Shown here: in pieces, positions 24,834 to 37,378 of the stretch
How positions within the stretch are numbered: position 1 is the stretch's first letter
Layout: each line of letters opens with the position of its first letter
From: Seiridium cupressi
Taxonomy: Eukaryota; Ascomycota; Sordariomycetes; Amphisphaeriales; Sporocadaceae
Direction of reading: 5' to 3'
Length of the DNA: 64,000 nt
Assembly: GCA_036674765.1 (NCBI GenBank)
Contig: JARVKI010000016.1
Coordinates: 186,001-250,000 of the forward strand
Program-made: the position numbers and the translations under genes
Notes under the pieces: generated by a model
Databases searched by the model: none
What the model saw: the letters and a program-made list of their open reading frames with translations, nothing else
Told to the model about the DNA's origin: nothing

Positions 24834-26221
24834 GCTGGGAAGAACTGAAAATATCGATTGAACAATATCATCAAGAGAAGGTAACGAGCTAGTTCATACG
24901 ACTCGAAGATTGACCTTCGTCTGACGAAGGGGAAGGAAAGACAACAATGAACGATACCTTTTATGTATGGATCCCAGGTCGTTGCAGAGAGATCACAGAT
25001 ATCGTCAGACTTTTCATGAACCCCTCAGCCCTCATCTGATATCATGTCATGCTAGTGAAGGCATGTATGTCATCGTACGAGGACAGCATGATGGATCAAT
25101 CCTGGCCTCCAGCGAATGCGATGTGATGCCTGTAGCTTCCTGATGATCTTTCCTTCTGGTGCACTTGGTGTGGTGAGATACGGTAAACTACATTATTCCT
25201 TTGGGCTGACATGTTGGGACTCTGGGGAAAAAGACCCATATTTCCGTTGCGGAATAAATGGAGCGGTTCTATATGGTTGATTACCCGTTGTGGGTCGTTG
25301 GATCACGAAGTCGTGAATAAGCAGTATCGTCGCCTAGTATATCGGATTCGATCAAGGCTAATCATTTGCTTGGGCGACCTGAAAGGGCTGTCATAATTCC
25401 CATGCGTCACGCTCATTGGCTCAAGTGCCGAACTGAACCACTTTCCAGATATTGGTGACGACGAACTGCCGCCTTTGCAAGATGCACGCCTCAAAGACGA
25501 TATAAGCAGATGACATATGTGGTGTGTCTAGACAGCTGCATGTACTGTCTAGACCAAGATCTGGGTTTGAAATAATGATATGCATCCCACTCCTGTCTTG
25601 GTTATATACGAGAACACGTGGGAACTGACAAGAATGATTCGCTATGCTGCTGACTACATGCTCCAAAACTAATAAGTATGAGCATCTTTGATGAGATATA
25701 CTCTTAGCCTCATAATTTTACAATTAGCTTCAATAGATTGCATCGTCACGAGCCTCCCGTTTATAAGCACTGGAAATTGCCACTGAGCTGGAGGTGGCGA
25801 TCTGTAAATCCCGGCACGGATGTTGTAACCATCGCGGATATATGCAGGCCTAATGGAAGCACACATAAGCGAGTTGCTAGGGTCACATGTCACATGTAAG
25901 CCTGAAGCGTAATCACGGAGGTCGGTACTTGAACCTATCATTCATGGTAGGCCTAGGTTGTAAGTAGCGCTCCCGGAAAGTGGTAATTTATGTAACAGTT
26001 CCATATTTAGGCTCTTCCAGTGATAATAGAAAGTTCTATGGGTTTTGATTTATATCCAGGCATTACCCCGTAATTCACTGGGTAAACCGTAATAATTTAG
26101 ATGTAGACACCCAACGAGAATAGAGCAAGTCGACCAGAGTAATCAGAGAAATTTCGAATTACCTCTGTGTTCAGGGCATTACGTAGACTGCGGTTGGTCA
26201 AATATCAGAGACAATACATTC
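24834..26221. other. AT-leaning interval with unassignable ORF fragments
   Basis: Visibly richer in A and T than the flanking gene blocks. Two minus-strand frames of 90 and 81 codons (25941-25669 and 25666-25421) lie end to end in different frames and could be one decayed gene, but I recognise no motif in either. Confidence 0.4.
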
Positions 26222-26640
26222 ATCGGCTTTGCTATAGTGTACCCTGGCAATATTGGCTTCACGCGGGGTCTGCGGAATCTATTCGTCTGCCCCCGGATGA
26301 CTGATAAGATGGGACCACTTCGTGGTCTTTACATATGCTCAGTTTGCATCGTTTGCTAATCGATACGACAGAGACATGATTGCGTATTATGGCCCTGCTT
26401 CTGGACGGCATAGGCGGGAGCTTGATATATACCATGTCTACCAACTTACCGGTGCAATGGTTCGATAAACGCCTGGGAACGGCCAACGGTCTTGTCAAGC
26501 TCGGGGGAGGTATCGGTGCCACCGTCATGGCGGTTATTGTGCAACTGATGATCGATAGGGTTGGTCTCGCCTGGACATTTCGTGCGATTGCTTTGGCCTC
26601 CCCTGCCAGCGGTATTCCGGCCGCCTTCCTCATCTAGGAG
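26222..26640 (+). pseudogene. Broken monocarboxylate-type MFS transporter
   Basis: The frame at 26380-26637 reads MALLLDGIGGSLIYTMSTN, then QWFDKRLGTANGLVKLGGGI, GATVMAVIVQLMIDRVGLAW and TFR. This matches TM4-TM5 of fungal monocarboxylate-transporter-like MFS proteins (pattern QWF.KRRG.A.G....G.G.G). An upstream piece (VYPGNIGFTRG ... DKMGPLRGLYIC) is in another frame and ends in a stop near 26359. After PAAFLI a stop appears, and hydrophobic remnants continue in other frames to about 26800. The N-terminal TM1-3 and the whole C-terminal half are missing or unrecognisable. It has at least one frameshift and several stops. Confidence 0.72.
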
Positions 26641-28182
26641 ACGACGATCCCTACTTCTTCTATATAAATGTCGCTCCTTCGAAATTAGACCTTCTTCCTA
26701 TTTATGGCTAGTTTCGTGGGATTTTTGCTCTATACATACCCTCTTTCTTCCTGCCAACCGTTGCTACTTCCATCGGGCTGTCAACTACCGGAGTTTACCG
26801 GTTCCTAATTCAGCGATTCTGCTTTTAAAATATGAGTTTGAAACCCGACAACTCATCAAGCAGGTTGGAAGAAGCAAAGCTGAATCCAGATGTTGTAGTG
26901 GTATGGTCATTACGGGTTGGAGCGTCGGCGGGCGGCCACCTGCCACGCCGGTGGGACCGCTGTCATCTCAATGGTCCTAGTTCTGGCGGCCCGTCTAATA
27001 ATGGACACAAAGGTTATAAAAAAACTGTAAAGTTCTTAATTCCATCTTTGCACGACGAAGAGGTCACAAGAAAAACGGAAATAGCTTCGTCCTCATTCAA
27101 ACCATCTGAATCAAGCCCATGTGAGAGCAAGACCTTGATCGTCCATGGAAAGTCATAGAGGACCTTGGGTCGAAAACTTGGCGTAGTAGAATAATTTTGC
27201 TTTGGCTGTGGTTAGAATATACTCCACTGTATACCCATCATTGTCGCTTCGTTCGAATAGACCTTTCTAGGTAGTCGAGAGGGTTACCAAACCTATGTGG
27301 CTGTTTCCCATGATTGGAATGACCAGGCGAGCTTGCTCCCCACGTTGCAGAATAGCAAGCCGACACCCCACGATGTCAAGGAGTATTCCACACGTGTCCG
27401 GGAAGACTAGTGTAGGTAAAACCCATACCTCGCTTTCTGGACGCCGCAAATTTCGACGCCCAAGTCTAGGGCCGAGTAAAATCTACAACCAGAAATATAT
27501 GAAGTGATACACATGTCAAGTCGTTGCCGTCGACGACGCTGTCTGCTCCGTGCCGGCACTTGCGGTGTTTGGAAGGGGTATGGCCTTTGAAGATGGGTAT
27601 AATCTCGCCAGAGCGTTTGACGATATCAATCTGCGTGACTTACGGGCCGTCAGTGGAGGGTTCGAAGTGTACTAGAAAAAGCAAGTTGACTATACCAACT
27701 ATGCGACTAAGTAAAACATGAGAGTTAAATGTTGATAGCAACTTATGGCGTTCGTGGCGCAGTCTCATCTTGTGGTATAACTTGCTCGTCCTTAGCATTG
27801 TGCGGACGACCAAGCAGTAACTGCGGGTCCGACAACAATTTTGGCAGGGCGTCGAAACTGGACCACTTATCTAGACTCGTTCATTCTAGCATGCGATGGC
27901 TTTACATTTATGTGCATCAAGACGAGATAGAATTCTGTTTGAAATCATGCATTGGCTAGTCGCACAGCGCGGCAGTAGTCAACTATGTGAACGTAACTCG
28001 GCAGTGTCGGGCCTCTCGCCTTCTTGCAAGGCGGGGCCAATACCATTTCTAAACCAGATCCACCCCCAGCTCTTGCAGATTTTAGTTTAGATAAATAAAC
28101 TAAATAACAGTTCACTCAACATAATGGGTATCATCATACGTAACATTTCATCCAACCACACCGTTGTGCACCTTTAACTCGC
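26641..28182. other. AT-leaning interval with decayed coding traces
   Basis: Scattered short frames follow the transporter relic, including GPTTILAGRRNWTTYLDSF around 27820-27880, which looks protein-like but which I cannot place. There are no intact ORFs, tRNAs or terminal repeats that I could pair. The last ~100 bases are the 3' flank of the minus-strand sugar transporter. Confidence 0.4.
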
Positions 28183-29971
28183 TTAACGAGCAGCCTTCTC
28201 GTTTGTGTTCACACCAACATGCCCAGTCTCAACTTCCTCCGCCACATTGTCTCTGCTGGCACTCCTGCTTTCGACAGGCTTCTCACTTGGCGACTTGCTA
28301 CCAATGTCGGCAGTCTTCATGCCGCCTCCATGAGCTGCAGTGTCGATCAGACCATACTTGATGGCCTCACGCTCGACTTCCTCTTCGTTCAAGAAAGGAA
28401 GCTCCTTGGCAGCCTTGACGTAGGAGATCTTCTCCACGAAGCCCTTGGCAAAGATGATATCAATCTCTTCCAATGATCGGCCGGCAGTCTCAGGGTAGAA
28501 GAAGTAAATAATCGGCATGAAGCAGGCGTTGATGGCGGCGAAGAAGAGGTAAGTTCCCCATCCGATGTTGGTGATCATGATAGGGGTAACCATAACAATC
28601 AAAAAGTTGAATAGCCAGTTGGTGCAAGTGCTGACAGCGTTGGACTTGGCACGAGTCTTGATGGGGTTAATCTCGGCGGGGTACAACCACGGCAATGGAA
28701 GCCAAGTCGCACCGAACGAAGCAATATAGGTAAACAGTCCGACCGCAGCACCCTTGGCGGCGGACGAGGTACCGGAGATAAGACATCCAAAGGTGATCAC
28801 CATGGAAAGACACTGTCCCATGGTGCCATAAAGGAAGAGCTTTCGTCGACCGACTCGCTCAATCAAGAACCAGGAGGCGGTAGCGAAGATGGAATACACA
28901 ATCATATTGACTCCACCCATCAGCAAAGCCAAGTTGTGGTTGCCAGGGGTGATCGAGTTCTCAAACAGAATGGGGAAGTAGTAAATGACTATAAAACGGT
29001 TAGCTATCCGCATAATGACAGCTTTGCATGCGTGAGAACTGACCTGCGTTGCAACCACCAACTTGCTGCATGAGCTGGGAGCTGGCACCGAGGAGCATTC
29101 GGCGGAAGTGCTGAGTCTTTCCATTGGTGAATAGAGCGCTGTACGGTGTGCTCTTGGAGCCAGCAACTCCAGAGGCACGAATCGAGTCCAGAATGATATC
29201 GCGCTCCCAGGCCGTTTCCTGGCTGTCCTGCTCATAGCCACGGAGAGCGGCAATGACCTTCTCAGCGTCTTCGTAGCGTTCGTGGGTGAGTAGCCATCGA
29301 GGCGACTCGGGCAGGAAGAACATGGTCATGACAATGAAGCCAAAGACAATCTGGAATGCAATGGGGAAGCGCCAGCTTAGGTCATCGCTGCCGAACGAAG
29401 CGCCGTAGTCGATCCAGTATGCGATCAAGGTACCAAATGCAATGACACCGCCCTCGATGCAAATCAACAGTCCTCTGTTGGTCGTCTTGCTACACTCGGC
29501 TTGGTACGTCGGGATCGTTGCGGTATTGATTCCGTTGCCTACACCAGTAACCACTCTGCCGACAATGAATTGGGCCAGAGGAGTTGCACCAGCTTGCGCC
29601 GTGACTTGGATGATGACTCCGAGAATCATGATAAAGGCGCCGAGAATTATACCTTTTCTTCTTCCGAGAAGATCACCACAGGTCAACATGAACACGGCGC
29701 CGATAAGACAACCGATCTCGTAGATGGCAGTGACGGTACCCTGCATAGTCGAGTTGTCCCTGGTAGCTTCAAACAAGTCATTGAACGGCTTCGCGCTGAT
29801 GATTCCACTCATAACTCTATAGGATCGTTAGCGATAGGAGTGATGATAGGCGCGGGCGGAAATTACTGACCCTTGATCATATCCGAAGAGCAGGAAACCA
29901 GTCGTCGCGACCGTTGACACAGCCAACGAGAGTGGCCGGCCACTCAGGCCCATGAACTTGGGAGGCGCCAT
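28183..29971 (-). CDS. MFS sugar porter (hexose/quinate-type H+ symporter)
   Basis: Three minus-strand exons, 29971-29871, 29816-29044 and 28988-28183, with introns of 54 and 55 nt, encode 559 residues. Twelve hydrophobic segments are visible with the sugar-porter signatures in order: FLLFGYDQGVMSG in TM1, GDLLGRRKG in loop 2-3, PESPRWLLTHER after TM6, ERVGRRKLFL in loop 8-9 and PETAGRSLEEID after TM12. The start MAPPKFMGLSG directly precedes TM1, as in fungal hexose transporters. The C-terminal tail is cytosolic, Ser/Glu-rich. It imports a sugar or related polyol/acid across the plasma membrane with protons; the substrate cannot be read from sequence. CreA-like sites lie 200-300 bases upstream. 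Confidence 0.93.
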
Positions 29972-32900
29972 CTTTCCCAAGAAGATGTATATGCAGAATG
30001 ATCACCGTTCGGCCTTGTATGTGCAGACGGAAAGTAAAAGACCACGATCTCAGTCACACGGCCTGGGCTCAAAGCAATCCTCCAAATAGGGAAAGGAAAG
30101 GTGAGAATGACGGAGACATGTTACACGATGTGAGGAGAAGGTTTACTGCGGGTTCATATACCACTTTCCCCAGTTGCTGACAAAATCTCTAGTGCTCTCC
30201 AATCCCCGACCTCAGACCATTTCTCTTCTCCAGACTGGAGAACGGAACCAAGTCTGGCATGCCTATCCCTCCCCGCGAGTCATCCTTCCAAGTCCCACTG
30301 GACCTTTGCTACGCCGAGGATGGAGCACTCCGAGAAATAGTCATACCAGCACCAAGGATTACGGCGGGTCGAGCGCTGATCGCAGTGCGCAAAATGCTCT
30401 CATTCGACAAGCGCCCGAAGCATTGCAGGAACGTCACCATCTCTACTAACTAGTCTGCAGCAGCTGGCACTTGGTACCCTAGTCAGAACAGTATCGTACA
30501 TGAGTGCTCGTAAAACGATGACCTCATAGGGCGTGCAGCCTCGGGTGAGCCCCTGGTTTTCCGCCATGGCAGGGGGTCACCAGCGGCAGTTAGAGCAGCC
30601 CTGGCGGGAGTGGCTTGCCAGTAATTTTTGCCCGTGGCAGCAGATTCTCGCTGGCTCGGCTAACAATTCGCAAGAGCCTCCCACGACCACCCCTGGCTGT
30701 TTTCGCCCAAGGGAGCGGCTAAGAGACCACTATCGGCGACACTATCCTCTCTGGGAATGCCATTGCTAATTCCTGGAGAGCCTCAAGTGTTTGTTTGCGC
30801 TGACACGCATCCGGAACCCCGCTTATGAGCATGTGAAAAGCTGCAAGCATGACCACCAAAAAACGCCGTGGCTGACAAGCTTTTCAAGCTTTTGTAGTCT
30901 CTTGGAAAAGTCCAGTGAAGCAGTTATATTGGAGGAGCTTGGCACGGCACACTTGTGACGGGCGCTTCTTCTAAAAGCTTGAAATGTTCTGAGGAGCCGC
31001 CCCGTAATCGGACGCTATTTCGAATCGACCTTCTCTCCTTTTAGTTTTGCGTTGCATCTGGCAATTCAAGGTGTGCAGTCGGCCCCGCGATATCCCAAGC
31101 TGCGACCACATGTCGCGCCGTTGCCAGCTTCTGATCCCTAGATGCATTAGGATCATGCGGGGGGTGGAGGACTAAAGCGCCATCACAATGGGTCGTTTTT
31201 GAGGGTCTTCAGCCTGCTCTCAGCCTGTCAGCCTTCGCGGTTGGGCGTCGTCGGATCTGTCTCGGTCTTTCTCTCGCGCGGGCTCCAGATTTCTTGGTCC
31301 TTCGGGTCAGCAATACTGGGCCAGGTGGATTTTTATGGTGGAAACGCGAGAAATTTGAGGGTGAAAAAGATGGGCTTCTCCCTCTTCCCCAGGCGATGCG
31401 CGCTTGGAGAATAAATGGGCTGCTCTTAGAGGATTGGGGAGAGACCCTCAATCCCCAAATCCCCATTCGACCCAGCCCCAGCCAACTCTTAGTGCCTCTC
31501 CGATCCATTTCGGTGAGGGCCATTCGTTGCTCCGGCGCAGCACGTCGACACGCCGGTATCACATGTTTTTATCGAGCATCCACGCCATTGGCATATTTCG
31601 TGTTGCTGATACGGTTCCATAGGTACCTAATTAAGTGGGTGAAATTATGGAGAAGTCCTGTTGCGCCGGCAGGAAATTCGAACGATACTGCGCCGATCCG
31701 TCCTAACAATATACTCGCCCTTGACAGGACCCTTATCTCGGATCCGTCACCGACAAGACGCGGATGGGACATGCCGGTTACCCGTGGAAACACGAAAATT
31801 CTGCGCCGGTGCGACCAATTCATCTTTCACGACAGAATCAGGATGAGATTAAATGCACTCCAAGTCCTCTAATGACACGACTACTACACATTGAGGAGCC
31901 ACCAACGTGAATTAGTACAAGAATCCATTCTACCGGGAACAGCGCAGCAGGGTAAACTTCTTTGACTCTTCCCTCACAGATAAGATTGTGGATTGCCTTT
32001 GCGCAAAGTGATACATCCTAAGTGTGGCCAGAACACTTATTGATTGCTGCTATTACCGTCAGGATGTTTGTGGTAGGGATATCCTTGATGGTAAGTTGCG
32101 TAGCTCGGTACCCACAAAAAAGTCACGTTATTTGGCAACAGTCGCCCGTACATGTATTCACCTCATCCATATCCGGCTTGCTTCTGGCGCATGTTCTGCC
32201 AGCTTCAACTCATCTACCAGTTTGTAGTCAAGAGCCTAGAGGTCGGGCCATGAGTGTAAAGACTAGAACGCACCTCGCTCGAGGATGTCATCTAGACAAG
32301 TGACTAGACGACAAGGTGTACTTATGTGAAATAGTCCCGTTCAGATCATTGACAACCTCGACACCGACAGAACAGTATCATGCCTGTGGGTTGGTCAGGT
32401 GCTAATTGTTGCCCATGCGGGAACAAACGAATATAAGAGTCTGCTCAGCGCATTTGCCACGAGGGAAATGACCGCCTTATAATGGCTGGGTGTTGACTTA
32501 GCCTTCTCTAGCAGAGCAATATAGAGCTCGCTCGATTCGTAAAGACATGATCTATTTCACCTTCGACTTCACAGGTAATGATTATCAAGAAGGATCGAAA
32601 TTAGCCACAATAGACATTGGTCAGCAAAACAGATCTGTTGACTGAGTAAGGAATCTGACAGAGTCGCTAGCCCTCTCGTTGCAGGCAATGAACCCTACGT
32701 CGTGAAGCCAAGGGGAGACCTTGTATCTATCAAAACCGCATCTCAGCGCCACACAGTTGGTCTCCTAGTATTTATGCACTTGAATCTCGATTAATATGGT
32801 TCACGAGAAATCTCAGCCCTAGGAGTCAAAGCATCCTCTCTCGGGAAGACGTTAGTAAACTGGTCCATGTGATAAATCCGACCCAGTCCGACCCAATGTG

Positions 32901-33976
32901 CGGATCGCTTCACAAGAGATATTGTGGCCCTTGCAGCCCTCCTAGTCAAAGATTGTGCCCCATAAAACTCGTTTCACCGGTGGCTTGATCTGGAGAAGAC
33001 GTGCTAATTTTGTGGAAACCTCAGGGACATACGCCAAGATGATCTGCCTGAGCTCGACTGGAAGCAGTACGAAGTAATCAAACCATCCCCAGCTCTTCCA
33101 TGGTTGCCGTCACTGCGCCAAGTATTTCTAGCCCTGATGGTTGTGGCAGAAAGAGGTGTTGAGGAGAGAGAGGGTGAGAGGGAGGAAGAATAAAGAATAC
33201 CTGGAATACGTTTTGGCCAGTGATATCTCCAAGCACCTAAAGCCAACGGACCTTTGGGTTGATTAGCAGCTGGAAACTACGAGGCATCAGCTTCAAGTAG
33301 CTCACCCAACCCTCAGGCTTTTGTATCTTTACCCCTGCAAATTGTAATTTAAGAGACTTGCTTCTAAGCACCCGCTGCTGACACTCAATCTTGTTTGACT
33401 ATCGTCAAACCTGAACACCTATTATTGAATCGTGCATGGTGTATGAACTCACGTGCTAGAGCTCTAAACTGAAGTTGTTCAAGGTAGGTTCGTCGGCATC
33501 GAAGGGATTAAATCATCTTCAGGGGTCAAATCCAGGCGTCATTGCTACATTCCAAATTCCTAACCGAATTTCACAGCATCATGGTAGTTCGGTTGCAAGA
33601 CACTACTACCGGGAGTATTACATATCGTCCACTGGCGGTAGTGTAAATGCACTGCTTGATCCTCCTGTTAACGCGCTGTTGCCGACGAGACATCATCCAG
33701 GAAGACCCAACCTCTCTTCCTTAGACTGCCAAGGTTGTCTTCACCCTCGGTCAAATACATATTGTGGAGTGCCATCAACGTCGATGGCCGCACGACTTGG
33801 CCACGTCCTGGAACCTAACAAGCCAGCTGCGTCTCTTGCGCCCCATGATACATCTCGCCGCCGTTGTTATTTCGCAGTACCCAATACCTCCTTAAGTATT
33901 ATGTAAACTGTGTTGTGTATTGTTCAATGGCCCGGGGTTGTTTCGGCAGTAGTTGAAGCTTATTAGCATGGGCTTC
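29972..33976. other. 4-kb gene-poor interval upstream of the sugar transporter
   Basis: The first few hundred bases should be the promoter of the minus-strand transporter. Beyond that I see only short conflicting frames, the longest being 192 codons at 31294-31872 without any motif, and purine-rich simple stretches around 33150-33190. No RNA gene or mobile-element hallmark was found. Confidence 0.45.
30168..30276 (-). promoter_or_regulatory. Two CreA-like SYGGRG sites upstream of the sugar transporter
   Basis: On the minus strand CTGGGG lies at 30173-30168 and GCGGGG at 30276-30271, about 200 and 300 bases before the transporter ATG at 29971. Both fit the consensus SYGGRG bound by the carbon-catabolite repressor CreA/CRE1. 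A third copy (GCGGGG, 30822-30817) is further out. Six-base sites are frequent by chance, so this is suggestive only. Confidence 0.4.
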
Positions 33977-34833
33977 CTATAAACATCCTGTGGGGACTAC
34001 AAGTCTCCACATGAAGAGAACACCACGGGAGATGATGTATTGTAGGAACTCCTCCTCGAGGCTGGTTGGCAATCCAAAGTAGGGGGAAAGGTCATCATAA
34101 AGCCCAAGAGGGAGATAGGGTAGGAGGGTGAGGCTGTTGGTTCTAGGGTGTGGGCGAACTTTCTAGCGGAGAAGACAACGCGGCCTCGCTCAAGTCATTC
34201 CATGATGTGGCCTTGAGCGAGTCGTGTATAGAGTCTAGGTGCTTTATCTTATTCGTTCTATTCGGCTACGCACCTGATACCATCCACCTCCCAGTTTGCG
34301 AGATTGGATAAGAGTAGTTCAGCTTGGACTGCGCCCAATCCTTTGAATTGCAGGACTTTGCAAAGAAGCTCAAATCGAAATAAGACCCTCTTGAATGGTG
34401 CCATTTCCAACCTCGACATGGCTCTGGCCTCCACAGTATGTGCTTGAGGGATGCCGGTGTTTTGTTCTACTATGTGCGACGGATGTCGATGGGCCTAGAA
34501 CGGGTCGCTGGAAGTTGCCTTTCCCAGGTAGTCCATACTGAAGCCTTCTATGGCATCACTAGGTTGTGCTATCTTCGGCAGATCTGATGGTCGAAGCTCA
34601 TTATTCAGCCAGCAGCCAGTACGATGCAGTAGGTATTCCACTAGGTGTGCTTTGGTGAGGTCGAATGTGTGCCAAAAGGAAAGGTCATGGTTTCAATGTA
34701 GTGGCCACCTTGCAATGGCGAGTGCATCGACCGCATCTCTTTCCGTCTTCGACTTGGTTGATGATAATATTTCTGAGGATCGTACGTCGGCGTTGAGAGT
34801 AAATAGAAAGCAGTAACGGCGAGGCGCAGATGC
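33977..34833 (-). pseudogene. Decayed gene for an unidentified protein
   Basis: One minus-strand frame is nearly open from 34833 to 34258 (about 190 codons) but is broken by a TGA after ALAIARWPLH and a TAG after ATSSDPF. Readable pieces include LFTLNADVRSSEILSSTKSK, HTFDLTKAHLVEYLLHRTGC, MAPFKRVLFRFELLCKVLQF and LLLSNLANWEVDG. A further piece (YLPLGLYDDLSPYFGLPTSL ... FLQYIISRGVLFMWRLV) continues in another frame to a stop at 33977. The composition is that of a helical globular protein, like those fungal F-box-associated or repeat-family proteins of unknown role. I do not know the family. Two stops and at least one frameshift argue against function. Confidence 0.68.
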
Positions 34834-36176
34834 TGGAGTTCAGGTCAGTGTATGAGCAGAGCGGTGATAATACGTCAAGCCCAGAGCTCGTGAGCGAGTT
34901 GTGGTTCCGTGGCAGGGTAACTCATATTTGTCGTGGCTGTAGTGATGTAGGAGAAGTGCCATTGGAACCTTTACGAGAGTTCGGTCTTATAGCCCGAGAA
35001 TTTAGTATATTTCCCCTTTTCGAGTGACCTTGCGGACGTGTTAAGGAAGCCAAACCCTTGGTGCAATGACGGCATGCGTAAATGCCAGTGTCACATCCGC
35101 CACCTGAAGGTGGTTGGTCCGAAGGAAGACGGGGACGAGATTATTCCCCTCAAATTCGGAGGTCTACGAGCATGAACGTCTTGGAACTTGAGTCAAACCA
35201 AGGGCTCAATGATGATATGGGATTCGTTAGAAGAGATTCACAATAATTATTTGAAATGAAGTGGTAGGATAGTCAAAGCCCACATTCATGTGAGTGGGTT
35301 TGGGTACCATTTTTTTCTTTCTATCTTCCACCGCATCGTTACTTGTGTTATACTGATCAAAAGTGTTATTGCGCTAGTTCTGCTCGTAACCTCGAGCCGG
35401 CACAGGCTATATGGTGGGCGTAGTCTGCCAGTAATTGGCTGATCAGATGGATTGTTTATAGACAGGGGTTCCCTGCTATCTTTAGGCACCCCAAGAAGGG
35501 TAGTGCTTGTATCTAAGTCTTGGTTCGCAAGACAAACTACTGATTTCAATCTCACAGAACATGGCCAGAAGGAATTACGCGCACGACGGAGATGGATCAG
35601 ATCCCCGTACTCAGTCGCTACGCACGGCGAAAGGCTTGTGTCCCGAATCAACTCCTTGGACCTGACACAGTTGGCCTTGCAATATCCCAAATTGTGGTGC
35701 TTCGGCTCTTGATCGCATCATGTCCTAGGGTGCAAAGCTTCACCTGCAAATCGTATTAGCCAGTTGTCAATAGACATACAATGAAGCGGCTGAGAAACGG
35801 GGACTGAAGTCAGTGTAAACCCAATCTTTTGCATCCACGTCGCCTAAAGTTTAGACGACTCAATTACAATCTAGCATAATATTGGTGTGGTCATCATTAC
35901 AGTGAGTGTAAAGAAAATGGAGCACAACAGCCAACGTACCATGAGAATATTCTGTTTGGTGACGCATCGCTGGGAAAGGTAGTCAGTTGCGCCATTAAGA
36001 TAGTGCAGCCACTTTTGTTGAAACGCAGGATAGTAGAAACTAGACATGATTAGCATTAGCTTTTTAACCCGCTGGTCCTTGACTTACTGTCTTCCGTTGC
36101 TGCCTACTTTACTGCAGAGTATTGCAGTAGCATACTGTATAGAACCAATTCGTGACACCGAATGCCATACCTATCA
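34834..36176. other. Intergenic, nothing recognised
   Basis: No supportable gene. It contains the upstream side of the decayed gene and the 3' flank of SVP26. The longest frame (134 codons, minus, 35690-35286) shows no motif. Confidence 0.4.
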
Positions 36177-36983
36177 TCAGAATCTGTCTTCCGGCTTTTT
36201 CCAACCCGCCATCCGGCTGACCTCTCCAATACCAGAGAGCACGTAGTCCACTCCGACCTTGACGATGCTCTGACGCTTGTTTTTGCCATCCGAGTTGCTC
36301 GACGGTTGCTCCGTGCCCATTGTTGGTAACACGTTGTCGCTAGCTGATAAACTGACGAAAAGCGCGAAAGGGATCAGCCATACACATATTCCGAAATACG
36401 AAGCGATCTCGGTGAAGGAGGGTACATCCGGCTGATCGTAAATATTACTGATGCGCGAATAAGATCGTTGCTGCGCTACGGAGAAATGGCGGAACCAGAG
36501 GTAGTGGTTGACAAGCACGAGAACTGTTTTATGGTCAGCGGAAATGTCACCCAGCCACTGGAATCTGTAGGAACATACCACAGGAGGCAACGAACAATGG
36601 ATCAGTCAATCGGACGAATGGGAAGCGTCGCATGTTGCCAAGGTAGATGACATGGGAGACCACACTCATCAAGGTCAACCCGAAAGGGAACCCATCAACC
36701 AGCCATAGTATTACCTGCAGCACAACGATGCCATAGATGAGTTGTGTGAGGAGTCGCTTCGCGATGACGGTATGCTCTTCGACAAGCTCCGACAGATAGT
36801 AGAGCCCAGATGCTACACGGGTTATCCTGTCAGTGCGGCGCTCCTGCAAGAATCCATCAATCGCCCTCGGGGTGTACGTGACTCGCACCAAGAGTTACAC
36901 GGGAAGGACATACCTATCGCCAATGTCAAAAAACAGAAACCCACAATGGAGCCAAGATATCCGACAAGAGGTAGAATCCACAT
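36177..36983 (-). CDS. SVP26: SVP26/TEX261-family ER-Golgi cargo adaptor
   Basis: Three minus-strand exons, 36983-36914, 36812-36579 and 36523-36177, with introns of 100 and 55 nt, give 216 residues. The sequence is unmistakable: MWILPLVGYLGSIVGFCFLT, ASGLYYLSELVEEHT, GIVVLQVILWLVDGFPFGLT, HVIYLGNMRRFPFVRLTDP and HYLWFRHFS. Four membrane spans fit the family (human TEX261, yeast Svp26/Erv26). The protein cycles between ER and Golgi and helps load membrane cargo such as mannosyltransferases and alkaline phosphatase precursor into COPII vesicles. The C-terminal ~50 residues are polar and cytosolic. It is transcribed divergently from BUD23. Confidence 0.96.
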
Positions 36984-37378
36984 GTTGGCACTTGCTAGGA
37001 GAAGTGCATTGTTGGGGAAGAGAGAGAGAGAGAGTGGGAGAAAGACCGAGTCTGTCCGGAAATGAGTGTCAAGCGACGGTCGCGTCTGCGCTGAGTGCAG
37101 CGCTCCAACCAGCAGCCAGTAGCAACAACGTCAAACCGTGGCTTGTACTTCTTCTGCGTGTCGCACTTTGCAAGAATCGCGGCGTTCGGCGATTAGATTT
37201 GCCTATCGATATGAGAAGTGCGAGTGCCCCACCAAAATTTTGGAGGGGTCAATCAGGAGCCAAGGAGCTGCGGCTTCGGTTTTTGCAACCAAATGCAGGC
37301 GGTGAATTGCTGTGTTCCCACGGCGCAAGTGTGTTAATACAGCGCCGAGTCACCCAGTCGACATCAACACTGCCCAAT
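36984..37378. promoter_or_regulatory. Bidirectional promoter of SVP26 and BUD23
   Basis: Only 395 bases separate the two start codons, so the two promoters must share this DNA. It contains an (AG)8 tract at 37019-37034, close to the SVP26 side. Purine tracts of this kind often mark nucleosome-depleted promoters in fungi; that role here is inference. The BUD23 frame remains open upstream through this region, but family alignment supports the start at 37379. Confidence 0.65.

Noticed and set aside
27267..27960. Possible retroelement gag/RT piece (short fragments such as GRRNWTTYLDSF)
   Set aside because: Too short, no RT, integrase or protease motif, and no paired long terminal repeats found.
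31294..31872. 192-codon plus-strand open frame
   Set aside because: No domain motif, Arg/Pro-rich frame-shadow composition, conflicting frames on the other strand, and no intron-exon continuation. Length alone is not enough in this gene-poor interval.
36833..37378. 182-residue N-terminal extension of BUD23
   Set aside because: The frame is open upstream, but it runs through SVP26 exon and intron sequence and the shared promoter; the family start is MSRPED at 37379.
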